NCBI GenBank assembly: GCA_027625915.1
Contig: JANTQA010000020.1
Coordinates: 62,001-126,000, forward strand
DNA: 64,000 bases
Reading direction: 5' to 3'
DNA from: Anaeramoeba flamelloides
Lineage: Eukaryota; Metamonada; Anaeramoebidae
Position 1 is the first letter of the stretch. Every line of letters starts with the position of its first letter. The notes under the pieces are model-generated. The model was not told the DNA's origin. It ran no database searches and was given only the letters and a program-made list of their open reading frames with translations. A program made the translations under genes and the position numbers. This document shows, one piece after another, positions 49,424 to 62,119 of this stretch.

Positions 49424-49660
49424 TTGAATAATAAAGTGCAAGACATTTTAATTGGTTATCTTTTATTACAATTTGAAATTTTCTTCATTGAGAACCCTGG
49501 CTTTTCACATGGCTCAAAGTGTAGGTTACTTAAAAATAAAACACTCAAAAAGAGTTTACAAAAAGAACAATGTGACGATTTGGTAAATCTCTTGGGAAAG
49601 ACAAAAAGGGAAATATCATCTTTTATTATCACATTAGTTTGCCTTTGTATCAAAAATTGA
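49424..49660 (+). CDS. Possible short coding segment, unrecognised
   Basis: Open frame of 78 codons without an ATG near its start. The middle is protein-like (ENPGFSHGSKCRLL, KEQCDDLVNLLGKTKREI) and the opposite strand is F-rich, so plus is the better strand. It may be an exon. No family is recognised. Confidence 0.25.
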   Translation: MNNKVQDILIGYLLLQFEIFFIENPGFSHGSKCRLLKNKTLKKSLQKEQCDDLVNLLGKTKREISSFIITLVCLCIKN

Positions 49661-49860
49661 AAAAGAAAGTTGAGGTAAATCAGTTTCTCAGAAAATTTCT
49701 CAAGATAAAAAACGAAAAACGATTGATCTTGTTGAAACAATTTACACAAAGTGTTTTTTTTTTTTTAATTGGGAATTAATTAGAGTTAGTGTAGATCTCT
49801 AACATTGAAAAAATAGAGAAATATGGTAAAAATTTTGGAGGTAATTCTTCTTTTCAATCT

Positions 49861-50562
49861 TTGGTATTTGATACAAAATAAATAGAAAAAATTTTCATTC
49901 AGCTTTCCAAAATTCTACAGTGATCAAAATAAAGCGTACCCTAAGACTAAATCCATGTTTCAAAATATTATCCATGCTTTTTTTTATTCTTGTAACCAGG
50001 CAACATCCAAACTACTACCAAATAGTATACCTGAGCCCAAATCAATTTTGAAAGTAAAGGTCTGGTTATTTTCAGTAAAATTTAAATTATTCATGCAAAT
50101 AGTTGAAAATTTTCCATAATATTCTCAATTTTTTGTTTTTTTGGTGATAAAATTTTATTAAAAAATTACTCTATTTTTTGAGATAAATTTTGCAATTTGA
50201 TCCATTCATTTTTTAGGATTTCTTTTTAAATAATAGAACTTTAAGAAACCAATACCATGTTTTTTTTAGGGTTTATTATTGGTTTCTTTCATTGGTTAAT
50301 GTATAGGTTTTCTATAACAAAAAAACACGCTTTTTATTTTGAAACACGCATTAAATTTTTTTGCACGCTTTATTTTAACTACAGTAATTTGACAAAATTA
50401 TTTAACTTTTCAAATTTTGAAATGTGTAAAAAGTTGCTGAAATTATTCATTTTCCGATTTAGAATTGGGAACTTTGATGGTTATATCTAAATTATTGAGA
50501 GACGATTTTTTTATCAGAAAGCTGATTAAAAATTAAGATCTTATTATTTTGAAAATTTCTAG
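49861..50562. mobile_element. MITE (same family as 45.7 kb) interrupted by a mariner-like element
   Basis: Left arm at 49,890-49,910 (ATTTTCATTCAGCTTTCC) and inverted right arm near 50,517-50,540. Removing the TA-flanked insert 49918-50384 leaves about 230 bp, the size of the intact relative. The internal block GAATTGGGA...TTATTGAGA is shared with the 45.7 kb copy in reverse orientation. Confidence 0.7.
49918..50384 (+). mobile_element. Mariner-like MITE, element A
   Basis: 467 bp flanked by TA on both sides, with terminal inverted repeats related as CAGTGATCAAAATAAAGCG and CTGTAGTTAAAATAAAGCG. TA target choice and a CAGTG-type end are typical of Tc1/mariner. No transposase is encoded. Confidence 0.8.
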
Positions 50563-50568
50563 TCTTTA

Positions 50569-51034
50569 CTGTAGTCAAAATAAAGCGTGCAAAAAAATTT
50601 AATGCGTGTTTCAAAATAAAAAGCATGTTTTTTTGTTATAGTTGACCAATACATTAACCAATCAAAGAAACTAATAATAAACCCTAAAAAAAACATGGTA
50701 TTGGTTTCTTAAAGTTCTATTATTTAAAAAGAAATTCTAAAAATGAATGGATCAAATTGCAAAATTTATCTCAAAAATGGAGTTAATTTTTTAATAAAAT
50801 TTTATCACCAAAAAAACAAAAAATTGAGAATATTATGGAAAATTTTCAACTATTTGCATGAATAATTTAAATTTTACTGAAAATAACCAGACCTTTACTT
50901 TCAAAATTGATTTGGGCTCAGGTATACTATTTGGTAGTAGTTTGGATGTTGCCTGGTTACAAGAATAAAAAAAAGCATGGATAATATTTTGAAACATGGA
51001 TTTAGTCTTAGGGTACGCTTTATTTTGATCACTG
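50569..51034 (-). mobile_element. Mariner-like MITE, element B, inverted
   Basis: 466 bp, also TA-flanked, nearly identical to element A in the opposite orientation, separated from it by 184 bp. Together they form a 0.47 kb-arm inverted repeat. Confidence 0.8.
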
Positions 51035-51555
51035 TACAAAAAAAAACAGTTATGATTATGGCTGTTTTAAAAAGGTTTGTACTCAAAGTTTTATCAAGTA
51101 TTACTCAAACTACTTGAACCAAGTGAACTAAATAGCGTAAAGTTGCAATCATAAAACTTTTATTACAAACTCTTTTAAAACTGTTCTACAATGGGTTTGA
51201 TTTTCTTTTTATTGACTTAAATCTCATTTCCTCATATAAACGATCATTTTTTCTTACAGAACTTTCAGAACTTAATTTACGTTTTACTATTAAGGTTTGA
51301 AATGTTTTGATCCAACCCCACTTAAAATTATCAAACCCGATTATTGAAAATATTCTCCAATTTAGATCAAATAATTATTTTTTTATGTATATTTTTTAAT
51401 TAGAAAATTCCCAAAGGAAATTTTGAAATACCGAAACTAAAAAAACCCTTATTAAGAAACATAACAATGAAATTGAAAAATAATCAAGATTTTTGAGCCT
51501 AAAAAATGAAGATCATATCCAAAAGAATCTCATAAACAACTCGTTCTTTCGAAGA
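51035..51555. other. Intergenic; part of an inverted duplication with 60.74-61.0 kb
   Basis: The stretch from about 51,400 matches the reverse complement of 60,740-61,000. No independent gene is supported. Confidence 0.4.
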
Positions 51556-51731
51556 TCACATATCTCTTGGCTTTGGCCATTGGGTTACATTAATGTTCTC
51601 CATTGTATCAATTAAATCATAATAGTCCTGACATGTAAGTTGTGATTTTCTCTTAGTATTTTTTTTGGTATTGATTCTTTTTGTTTTTTCTTGGACTGGG
51701 TTCCCAAGAACTCTTTCAAGGGTAGTAATTG
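51556..51731 (-). CDS. Candidate terminal exon of an unrecognised gene
   Basis: After an acceptor-like AG, 57 codons run to TGA with normal protein composition (TLERVLGNPVQEKTKRINTK, DYYDLIDTMENINVTQWPK). An upstream exon may end near 51.83 kb at GGTTGGG before GTAAAAAG. A diverged relative lies at 60.60-60.80 kb on the other strand and shows the same word order (QEKAKRINTK, LETMEQFGSQWPK). This cross-copy agreement is the main support. Function unknown. Confidence 0.4.
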
Positions 51732-52984
51732 CTCACTTTTGGTTTTTTGAACAGAATACCCAGTAACCAATACAAGGAATTATTTCGGTTTTTTTGGTAT
51801 CTTTTTACCCCAACCCAATTTATGATGAAACTAATCATTATATTGTAACGAGTAACAATTCTCAGACCAAAATTTACTGTAGAAAGGTTTTCTGGAATTG
51901 TCTATTCAGTAATCTAATGAAAATGAAAATGAAAATACAAAAATTATTCAAGAGTTTTGTTATTTAAGGGATTAGCGTCTACCAAGGAGAAGCCTATGAA
52001 CAAAGTATGTTGTTATTGGGACCTAACCACATTCATGTTACATGGTTCAAATGTCTCTAAAAAATCGATTAGTCAAGTAGTAATATTTGTTGATCTCATC
52101 AATTAAAAATGGTCTACGAATTAGTAAAAAACCTCAACAATTTCAGAATAAAAATCTACATTTCGTCATAAATTTAAAGGTTGAATTATCAATATTCAGA
52201 CTACAAAGTCACACGATATCTTTCTTAAATTTGTGGCGAAATGTAGATTAGTTACTAACAAATTCGTTTTTTTTTAAAAATTACACAATTAACGAATAAA
52301 TTTTTTTGACAAATTATTTCTCAAATCATGCAAATATATTGATGTTATAATTATCTTTATCAAAAGCAAACAAAACTAATCAGTCTTTGAGCTTTTATTT
52401 TGATGATAAAACTTTTATAAAAATCTTGAAAAACAAATTATTTTCTATGTCTAAAGAATTATCAAAAAGATTTAAATTTAATTCCTATTTTAAATAAATT
52501 CATCTAATTCTAGTTTTGGTTGAGTAAAAATAATATTTTTTTTCAAATAAATTTTGTAAATATTGATTTAAAGCCGTTTTGGTTTGTTTTAAAAATTATT
52601 AAATTTCAATTTAAATTGAAAACTTAAAATTATTCAGACATAATTATTTCAATTTTTTCAGCATCTTTTTTGGGTTAAAAATTATGTCGCTATTATTTGA
52701 ATTTCCAGAATTTTTCTCCTTTATTCAAATCTTTGAAGTGATATTCATTTATTTTGAATTTATTTGAGAAAAATATTTTAAAAAAGAATTTTAAAAATAA
52801 ATTTGTAAAAAATTGCTTTGGTTAAAAATAAAAATTCATAATTTATAAAAAAACCAATATAAGATTATTTAGAAAGAAGTAAAAAAATAAACTTCAAACT
52901 AGAGTTGATAACCATAAAAAGAATATCTTAACATACTATATTTTTTTAAAAAAATAAAACAGAAAGATGGTATTGTTTATTTAT
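51732..52984. other. Intergenic, no gene seen
   Basis: A/T-rich. Apart from the possible exon near 51.83-51.9 kb mentioned for the neighbouring gene, nothing was supported. Confidence 0.35.
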
Positions 52985-53085
52985 TGATGGAAGAAGTGTA
53001 AATTACACTCGAAATGCCCTTTTACTTAAATTTCCTTTGAGGAAATTTAAGAGTAATATCCTAGATTTCACAATTGTTATAGGGA
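52985..53085 (-). mobile_element. 3' end fragment of a LINE
   Basis: On the minus strand it reproduces the last about 100 bp of LINE copies 1 and 2: AATCTAGGAT, an 11-bp stem CTTAAATTTCC/GGAAATTTAAG, the AAGGGCA linker and AGTGTAATTTACACTTC. An A-rich tail (CAATAAATAAACAAT) follows. It is a heavily 5'-truncated insertion. Confidence 0.8.
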
Positions 53086-53425
53086 AAGATACCCCCAATT
53101 TTTTGTTTTTTTGTTTAAAAAGCAAAAGCAAAAGCAAAAAAATTATTTGAAAAAAGTTACAAAGAAAAGGAAAAACAATCTAAAAAGGGTTTATAAGAAG
53201 CAATTGGTAAAAAATCAAAAAAAAAAAAAAAAATGCTATCTTTAATTAAGAACTCCCAAAATCACAGTCAAGATACTTTTGGTTGATTTAATAATTTGAT
53301 AATTGATCATAAATTTTGATTTGGGAATCGTTATTTAATTGTTGTCATTTCTTTTTTTTTCTTTTTATCTGATTTTTCCTAAAATATTTGATTATTTTTA
53401 TACTTTGCTTTTTAGTTTTTTATTT

Positions 53426-53725
53426 TCAAGTTCGCAAGATATTCCATGTTTCAGTATCCCAGTATTGGCAAGTATCCACTTGATCTTTTTCCTTTGTAAC
53501 TCTTCTTCCCAATATAAAGAAGATTAAGCAGGTAAAAAAATCAAAAAAGTTATAGTTGAGAATATTTATTGAATCAAGGTTGTAAAATTTTTTAATTTTT
53601 TCAAAAAAACAAATTTTTGACGATAAGATTGTTAAATAACAAATAAATGAATAATGGAAGAAATTAGATTTCCGTATAATCTTGGATGTCAATTTGTGGT
53701 TTCGAACAGTTTTTATAAAGATCAA
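53426..53725 (-). CDS. Possible terminal coding exon, unrecognised
   Basis: A minus-strand frame whose last third is protein-like (GRRVTKEKDQVDTCQYWD, ETWNILRT then TGA). The upstream two thirds is F/I/K-rich and may be intron. No ATG start and no family recognised. Confidence 0.22.
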   Translation of the reverse strand: MIFIKTVRNHKLTSKIIRKSNFFHYSFICYLTILSSKICFFEKIKKFYNLDSINILNYNFFDFFTCLIFFILGRRVTKEKDQVDTCQYWDTETWNILRT

Positions 53726-54280
53726 ATTTACTTTTTAAAAAACAGAAAAAATAAAATAAAAGAAAAAGAGAAATATTAGGAAAAAAAATAAAAGCGATAA
53801 CAAAAATCAAAAAACAAACATTCAAAAAACGTAATGCAATATATCAGACAAAATTTACTTTTTTAGAAAAAATGATCAGACTTAAAAATTGAAAAGTTAT
53901 TTTGAAAAGAATACTGAATTAAACAGTATAAAATTTTTATTATTTTTTAATTAAAGGGACTGGCGACTTAAAAAGAGTTTTGAATAATTAGGAATTTATA
54001 AGAACCGATTAATTAATTGATAATCCAAATCTATTTAAAATAAAAGTAACCTTAAAAAAATAACTAAAAAATAAAAAAAGAGTCAACTTGTAGATTTAAT
54101 ATTGATAATTATTCATAAAAATATAAATTATATTCTTCAAATATATGAGAATATCTAGATCAATAAAAAACAGAATACACAATCAAAAATAAAAAAAAAA
54201 AATAAAAATTAAATAATAAAAAAAATGTTAAATAAGGAAAAAAAAAAGATAGGATGGTTAATATAATATGACAACTTATT
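53726..54280. other. 3' flank of receptor copy B; left edge of duplication unit 2
   Basis: A/T-rich. Diverged but collinear with 36,660-37,647. No gene seen. Confidence 0.45.
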
Positions 54281-57200
54281 TTAATCTTCGTCATCCTCGT
54301 TAATTGAGGAAGTTGAATTTAAACTCGAGTCTGAATTTGAAGTATCTGTATTGGTATCTTCAAGATCAGATTCGTTTGACATATCAGAAACTTCAATATC
54401 TGATTTGACATCATCAGCTTTTTTGTTTTTAAATATCTCTTGTTTATTTTTGTTCTCTTTATCTCTGTCTGTTGTTAAAGTGGAAGAATCTGAAGAGTGT
54501 TCTATGTCTTGTAATTCAACATCACCCTTCGGGCTGGAGGTATTGTTGGCATCCAATGGAGATTTTTTAGGCATTATAGCAGTGAAAAACTCTTGTTTGC
54601 CATCCCATAGTTTTTCATATTTTTTTTTCAAATGGTTTCGATAAAGGACAAATGCAAATAGAGAAGCTACAACTGCGATTGACAAAAGAATTATTCCAAT
54701 TGTGGCACCTGTGGTTAGAGTTTCTGTGTTGGTTGATTTTCCAACCACAAGTTCTTCAACTGTAATGGTGAAGGTATCTGAGACACTGTAGGTCCTGCAG
54801 CTGTCAGAGGCATAAACTCTGATCACAAATTCTGCATTTTCGTTTGGTGTGTCACCAATGAACCTTTTTTCTTTGCTTCTAAATTCCAACCAATCTGGAA
54901 GTGGATCTCCATTTTCCATCTCAGCAGTATATTCGTAATTATCATTTTCCGTCTCTGGATCGTCAAAGGCAAGGCTATCGATTGTGTAATCGAAGAAGGT
55001 GCTTCCGTCTTGCTGGGCGTCTTTCAAACCCAGGAAGACGAAGATGGGGTTGTTGATTACTTCGATTTGGAAAGTTGTTGTGATGGATGTTGTACAGGGG
55101 TCAATGGCAGACACATCGATTAATAAGATTTGGCTGCACCCTTCGGGTGTGCCTTCAAATCTTCTTTTATCAGAATCAAATTTCAACCAACTGGGTAAGT
55201 CACTACCATCATGTAATTTTGCTTCGTATCGCAATTCGCGTTCATCTGGATCAATAAATGTTTCTTTATGAAAATCATAATTGTGATAATCGGCAACTGT
55301 AAAGGTTTGATTGATCAGTTCCTTTTGTTGGATTGGTGGCTGGTCTTTGATCGTTAGAAACCAGGATATGGTGGCATACTTTGTACATGGATCTTTCCCC
55401 TTAACCACAATCTCATAGGGATCTCCACAGCTGTCTGCAGTGCCATAAAATCTTCCTTCACTTTCATCAAAATTTAGCCAATTTGGGAAGGCTCTGTCGT
55501 CACTGTCAGGTAATTCTGCACTTAGTGAAATGGATGAATGTTCGGGGTCTGTAAAGAGATCATCAGGCAGTTGGTAGTCAAGATAATCTTCCACTTTAAT
55601 AGTGTGGTTTTGTAGTGTACCTATTACTGTGGGTTCTTTGTTTATCAATTCTAAATGAAATTCCCCAGTGGCGTTTGTGCACCCATCATCTGCAATAACA
55701 AAGATATGGTAATTGTAACTACATCGATCTTCATCATTTGCTTCAATTGAAAATGTTCTGTTGTTGGGGTAAAAATTCAACCAATCAGGCAAATCGTTGT
55801 TACCAGATCGCTTGGCAGTATAATTAAGTGGCACACCATCTTCGTTCGTAAACGCGTTGTCAGGTAATGTGTATTCAAATGGTTCTTTTGCATACGCAGC
55901 CTGTGGTTCAAGCTTTTTGTGATCAATAGGACTTGGGTTTGTAATATTTAAATAGAAATCATTTTCTACATCATGACAAGCATCACTTCCAATGACTTTA
56001 ATGTGAATAATCTCTCCACAGTTAAGATCGGGAACATTTCCACTGAATTTTCGTTGATCTGAATCAAATGTTAGCCATTCTGGTAAAGGAAATCCAGTTT
56101 CATAATCCTTGACAATAAAGTCCAATTGAACATCTTCAGGGTCAACAAAGCATTGTGATAGAAAGGTGTATTCAAATAGGTTTCCTGCGTATTGAGTCTG
56201 ATTTACCAACTCTTCTTGTATATATGGTGTCTGATCTGAAACTGAAAGTCTGAAGATATCTGACACTGAACGGCATCCATCACTCGCAGTGACCTTGATG
56301 TCCCAAAAGTCATCACACTCTGTTTTTTCAGGGATGTGTCCTGAAAATATTCTTGTTGAGTTGTTAAAAGTTAACCAATCGGGTAAACCTTCACCACTAT
56401 CCAATTCACATTCGTAGGTTAATGTTACACCTTCTTCATCGATAAAGCTATCAGAATCAAAAGAAAAACTGAAATCTGAATTGACTGCAATGATTTCGTC
56501 ATCCAAATATTTGTTCACATAAGGTGCTTCGTTGCTAATAGTGATTAAGAAAATGGTACTTACTGTCTTACAAGTATCGCTGGCAGTGACTTTAATTTTA
56601 TATTCTTTTTCATTTGGCAAATCAGCTGGGAAATCTCCATAAAACTTTCTAGTTGCTCCATCAAAATTTAACCAATCAGGTAATTCTTCACCAGTGTCTA
56701 ATTTGGCTTCGTAAGTTAAGCTGACACTCTCTGGATCTGAAAAGGTATCTTCGGCAAATTTATAGTCATAATTTTTTTTGTTATTATGAACTATTTGATC
56801 TGGAATCGCCTTATCGTTAGTTGGAGCTTTGTTCTCAATTTCAATGGTAAAGAATCCTTCAGCAACTGAACATCCATCACTGGCCTCGACTTTTATATTA
56901 TAAATAGTTTCATCACATTCTGTTTCATAAGGAGTGCCACTAAATTTTTTCACACTGTCATCAAAGCTGAGCCAACCTGGAAGTGGAGTACCATCATCTA
57001 AGCTTGCTTCATAGATTAAAGTTACACCCTCTGCATCTGAAAAATATGTATCATCAAATTGATATAAATAATCTTGATTTGTTGTCGCTATTTGACCTGT
57101 TTGTAATGATTTGTCTCTTGTGGGGGATTGGTTTGTAACTGTTAAATAAAAATCATCGTTAATAGACTGACAACCATCACTGACTGTCACTTTGATGTGG

Positions 57201-59651
57201 TATTGTGTGCCATCACATATATCTTGATCAACAGTTCCTTTAAATTCTCTTGCATTTTCTTCTTCAAATTTCAACCAATCAGGCAGAGGATCATCACTGG
57301 GTAATAGTGTGGCTTCAAAAGTTAAAGTTGTACCATCTGAGTCTGTAAAATACGTATCTGGTATTGTATATTGGTATAAGTTGTTTGTAGTTATGTCATC
57401 ATTTGGAATACCATTATTCTTTGTTGGTGGATTGTTGGTAATTGTTAATTGATAAGTATCTGAAGCATCATTATCATTGCATCCATCACTCGCAACAACT
57501 TTGATAACATAATCAACATCACCGCATTCGCTTTCGGGAACAGTTCCTTTAAATTGTCTTGGGTTGGTATCTTCAAATTGTAACCAATCGGGCAATGGAT
57601 CGTCGTTATTTAGACTGGCAGAATATGTTATCGTTAGCAGTTCTGGGTCTGTAAAGCATCCAGCGTCAAAAGTATATTCAAATGCATCATTTACTTGTGT
57701 TGCCTTATTATCTAATCCCACAGAGAGAGATACAGGTTGATTTGTGACGCTGAGGATGTAGTTATCAACAATTGTGTCACATCCATCAGATATTGCAATT
57801 TCGATATCAAAATCTTCTTGGCATTGCTCTTGTGGGATGTTACCATGCCATTTCTTTTCACTCTCGGTGAAATATAGCCATGATGGGAAACTGCCACCAC
57901 CTACTAATTGATCTGAAGTGTAACTTAATGTATCTCCAGCATCATCGTCTACAAATGTATCAGAATCAAAAATATACTCATAAGTGCTGTCAACCACCTT
58001 TGGTTGGTCAACTAGTTCCTTTGTTTTATAAGGTGCAGTATTGGCGATTGTTAATTGGAAATCAGCTGTGGCTGTTTCAGGGCAGTTATAAGACCCAGTT
58101 ACACGTATTTGTAAAAACCTGTTCACAATCAATGTCGGCAGTGAATTCACGTGGGTTGTTTTCTTGGAAATGTAACCAGCTTGGCAAATCTTCACCACTT
58201 GTCAATTTTGCTGTATAAGTAAGTGATTCTGCATCGACAAAGGCATCAGTACCAAATGTAAATGCCCAACCTGTTGTTAGTGCATCAACAGTTTGATCTG
58301 CGATGCCTTGATCAACAGTGGGCACTGGTTTCGTGACTGTCATTACAAAGGCCTTTGTTTCAGTCATTTGACAAGATTGACTTGTTGTCACTTTCAAATT
58401 AAAAGTCTCGTCTTCACAGCCTGAAAGTTCAGCTGTTCCATATATTCTATCATTCGTTCCCCCATCATGATTAATCCATGAAGGTAGACTGTTCTCATCA
58501 TTACTTGCCAACGTGTAAGTGATACTAGTGCCACCTGGATCAGCAAATGAGAAAGTAAAGTCAAATGCTTCATCCTCATCTAAATTTACATCATCCAATC
58601 CACTCACATACTTTGGGTATTTTAATTCATATTTTGACCAATAGATATCGTTAGCATTTTGCCAAGCAATGGCAAAGTGAACATCGTCAACACCTAAGTC
58701 AAGATTTTCATTGGTTCCAGATGTGTATACATCAAAGATGTTGGTAATGAAGCTTTGATCATATTTCACAATTCTTGATTCAACTTCACCATTATGACGG
58801 CATGTTGCCACAGCTAAATTATCCCTTGCTGCATGTGCAACACCATCATAGCAGTTATATTGTATTCTTGAATAACCATTGGAACTACCATCAGTAAACT
58901 GATCAATATAATACTTATTGCTTGATGATCTGGTAAAGGCACCTATACGGTCATCAAAAAATGCCACAATGGTAGAATCTTTGCCATTGCCGTCACCAAC
59001 CAACGTCCCATAATCCTTAACACCGCTACCTGAAGAATCAAATCTGTAGCCATACATATTGTTATTGTAATTCCAAGCAATTGCAACATCATCAGAATCA
59101 CTAAATTTGGATATGCTCATACGATAAGTCTCCCCAGCATTTGCGTTTTTGATTTGAAATTGGCTCCCGCTCATTGTGCCATCTGCATTCACAATCCTCC
59201 CATATGGCCTTTGGTTATTTCGAATCCAAACAACAAACATTTTATTGTCACTCAAACTTACAACATCAGGTTTATCATTCGATCCATCAGTTGAAATCGA
59301 AATTTCATTTGTAGGGCTGCTTCCAGTTGCATCATAGATCCTTCCCTTAACGCTTTCACTGTCACCATTATCAACCCAAATTATAATGAATTTGCCATCA
59401 GGCCTATAGGCTACCCTTGGGTCCCTCTGTTCCCCTGTCCCCTGCACATTTATCTGCCACCTTGTCTTGATATCGTTACCACTTGAGTCAAAAAGTGAGG
59501 CTCCAATTGCATTGTTATTGCCATCAAGAGTATTATCCATATACACAACAACAATGTCTCCATTAACTGGTGATATTGCCACCGAAGGATAAGTTGTAGT
59601 ATATGAATCAGTTTCGCTGATCTTATTTGATGCAATTAATGGTGTTGGCAC
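54281..59651 (-). pseudogene. CADG-repeat transmembrane receptor, copy B, frameshifted
   Basis: Same architecture as copy A: propeller-like region, 13 CADG repeats, membrane helix, acidic tail, TAA stop. A run of five A at 58113-58117 (four in copy A, 41480-41483) shifts the frame within the second CADG repeat, leaving frames 59651-58086 and 58198-54281. The 5' end is also decayed: the codon matching a Tyr in copy A is TAA, the leader is not conserved and the candidate ATG is replaced. A single homopolymer difference could be a sequencing error, but the damaged leader supports loss of function. Otherwise only about eight residues differ over the last 12 repeats (cytosolic tail aside), while the propeller differs at many surface positions. 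Confidence 0.8.
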
Positions 59652-60599
59652 GCAATCACAATTAACAGCTATATTATTATTATTTTAATTTTTTTGTTTA
59701 TTTATTTCAAAAGAAAAATTAATAAAAATAATATTTTGAAATAAATATGTTATTAAAAGTCAAACTAATTAAAGATTGAAAGTTTTATTTGGAAGTTGGG
59801 TTTTGTTTTCCTGATTCTTTCTTTTGAAAAAAAAATTTAAATTAAATCAAGATCTCTCAATTTTAGAATAATAAAAATTCAAAAGATACAAGTTTCTTTT
59901 AAGAAATAAGTTTGCAACCGAAAATCAAAGCATGGTGAGTATTTATAATGGTTTGGTGGTAGGTAATTCTCACAAATATTTCTCAAATAAGATCAAAGAA
60001 CGAAAAAATGTTATATTTTTCACAAATTTGTCTGTAATTCTTACAAAAAAATGGAAAAGAAGGTTGGGAAAAAACAGCTTTTTCAGAAAATTCCTTCATC
60101 TCGGAAAGTGTCATACCTTGGGACATTGCAAATACTTTTCTAATCAATTTTTTTCATATATTCTAATAGTTTACAGAGTATAAGCTTTTCATCTCGAAGG
60201 TCAAAATGGAGAAAAATGACAAAAATTTTGGAATTATTGTTTGTTATTTCGGGTTTGGTCATAATTTGATAAAAATATTACAAAGTATTTGGTATTGTTC
60301 AGAATTCATCAAAGTTCCATTTTCTCAAAAATGAAAGTTCATTTTTTCTCTTGATCAAATTAACTTTTAATTTTTACAAATTAAAAAGGTCTTGTTTTTG
60401 CAAATTTAATTTTCCTTGAGATCGTTGGAAGCAAAATCCCCCAACAACATAACCTCAATTCGTTTTATGATCATATTAGCAATTGATTTTTGAGTAAAAA
60501 TGTTACAAAAAAAAACAATTGTCAAATTAAAAAACCTCAAAGAGTTTAGTGTAATTGGTAATGGGAATTTTGTTCCAAATATCAAATAGAGTAAATACT
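59652..60599. other. 5' flank of receptor copy B
   Basis: Diverged from the flank of copy A. No gene supported. Confidence 0.4.
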
Positions 60600-60800
60600 T
60601 TCTCCTCGAAACCGATTGTTACGTTGGGAAACATCTATTCAAGAAAAAGCAAAAAGAATCAATACCAAAGTTAAACAAAGTGAAAACAACAACTTGATCT
60701 GAAAGAATTGTTATGATTTCTGGAGACAATGGAACAATTTGGATCACAGTGGCCAAAAATCATCGACAATGAGATCTTCGAAAGTTAGAGTTGTTCATGA
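60600..60800 (+). pseudogene. Diverged relative of the exon at 51.56-51.73 kb
   Basis: Plus-strand words WETSIQEKAKRINTKVKQSE, then after a stop and frame change FLETMEQFGSQWPK, in the same order as the minus-strand exon at 51.6 kb. It is broken as read, unless an intron removes the interruption. Confidence 0.35.
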
Positions 60801-62119
60801 GATGCTTTTGGATATGATCATCATTTTTTAGGCTTGAAAATCTTTGATTATTATTCTTTTTCGTTTTTACATTGCTTAATAAGGGTGCTTTAATTTTAGG
60901 TATCTCAAAATTTCCTTTGGAATTTTTTATTAAACAAAAAACAAAAATTATTTTTTGAACCAAATTAAAGAAAATTTCCATCGAGATGTCTTCATACTTG
61001 TAATAAGATTGGATCAAAAGGTACTGAGAGACAACTTTTTGAATTGACAGGAGAGTTGTTAAAAGATAATTTCAAAATTTAAAATAGAATTGTTCATTTT
61101 TAATGTTATTTCCAAAATAAAAGTAACAAAATTTTCATTTCGATTTTCGAACAATTAAAACCCTGGAATGGAAATAAATCTTAAAAGTCTCAAATTCGGG
61201 AAATAATTTTAGAACTTATCAAAGTAATTTATGAGTTTAACTTTTTACTTTGACTTTGGAACCTTTTTTTTGCAAACCTAAATAAAAAAATTTCTTCTAT
61301 TTATTTTTTATTTTTCTGCTAAAGATAATTTTACATTTTTTAGACAAAAAAAAATATCATAGCATATTGAATTAATTATTCATTTAAAATACTATTTATC
61401 ATTTAATTGCAGTTATAATTTTTTTCAAATGTTATGGAACAGGTTATGGTGATCGATTTAAAGTCAAGGATACTGATAAATTCAAACAAAGGTAAAAATA
61501 AAATCAATACTTGAATTTCAGTTTTTTTACAAACCAAAATATTGTCTTCACATAAATTTCATTGAAAAGAATATCACATCTATTAAATACTTTTTGAAAG
61601 TTGATTTTTTTTTTTTTTTTATTTTTCTTGCGGAAAGTGGAGTTAAAAAACTTTCCAAAATTCAATAAAAATTTACAAAATGTCGATTAGGTTTGTTGTT
61701 ATAAAAATAGAAATAGAAAAACAAATTTTTTTTTTTTTATATTTTTTTGGGATTTTTGATTATTTGGAATTATTTTGGATTGCTTTAAAAAATTTAATTT
61801 TTGGGATTCTTGAATAAAATAGAATTTAAAAAACCACAATAATTTCAAATTCGATAGTTAGAAATTAGGATTTGTCTACAATTATTGGTTTTAAAATGTA
61901 GACAAAAATATTCAAAACTCCAGCATGTTTTTGTTTCAGTAATTCGACTTTTTAAAGATTTCTCAAAAGTCAAAAAATAAAATAAGTTTAACGATTCGTT
62001 TTACAAAATTTTCAATTTGATTTGTTAAACCTTTTTTGGGACTTTTCAATATTGTTTTCGATTTTACGATTTCCAAAAATAGTTTTTTTTGCCTATTTTT
62101 GATTTTATTTTGCAAAAAC
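60801..62119. other. Intergenic part of duplication unit 2
   Basis: Contains a MITE-end-like segment near 61,130 and blocks collinear with 46.7-47.0 kb. No gene supported. Confidence 0.4.
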
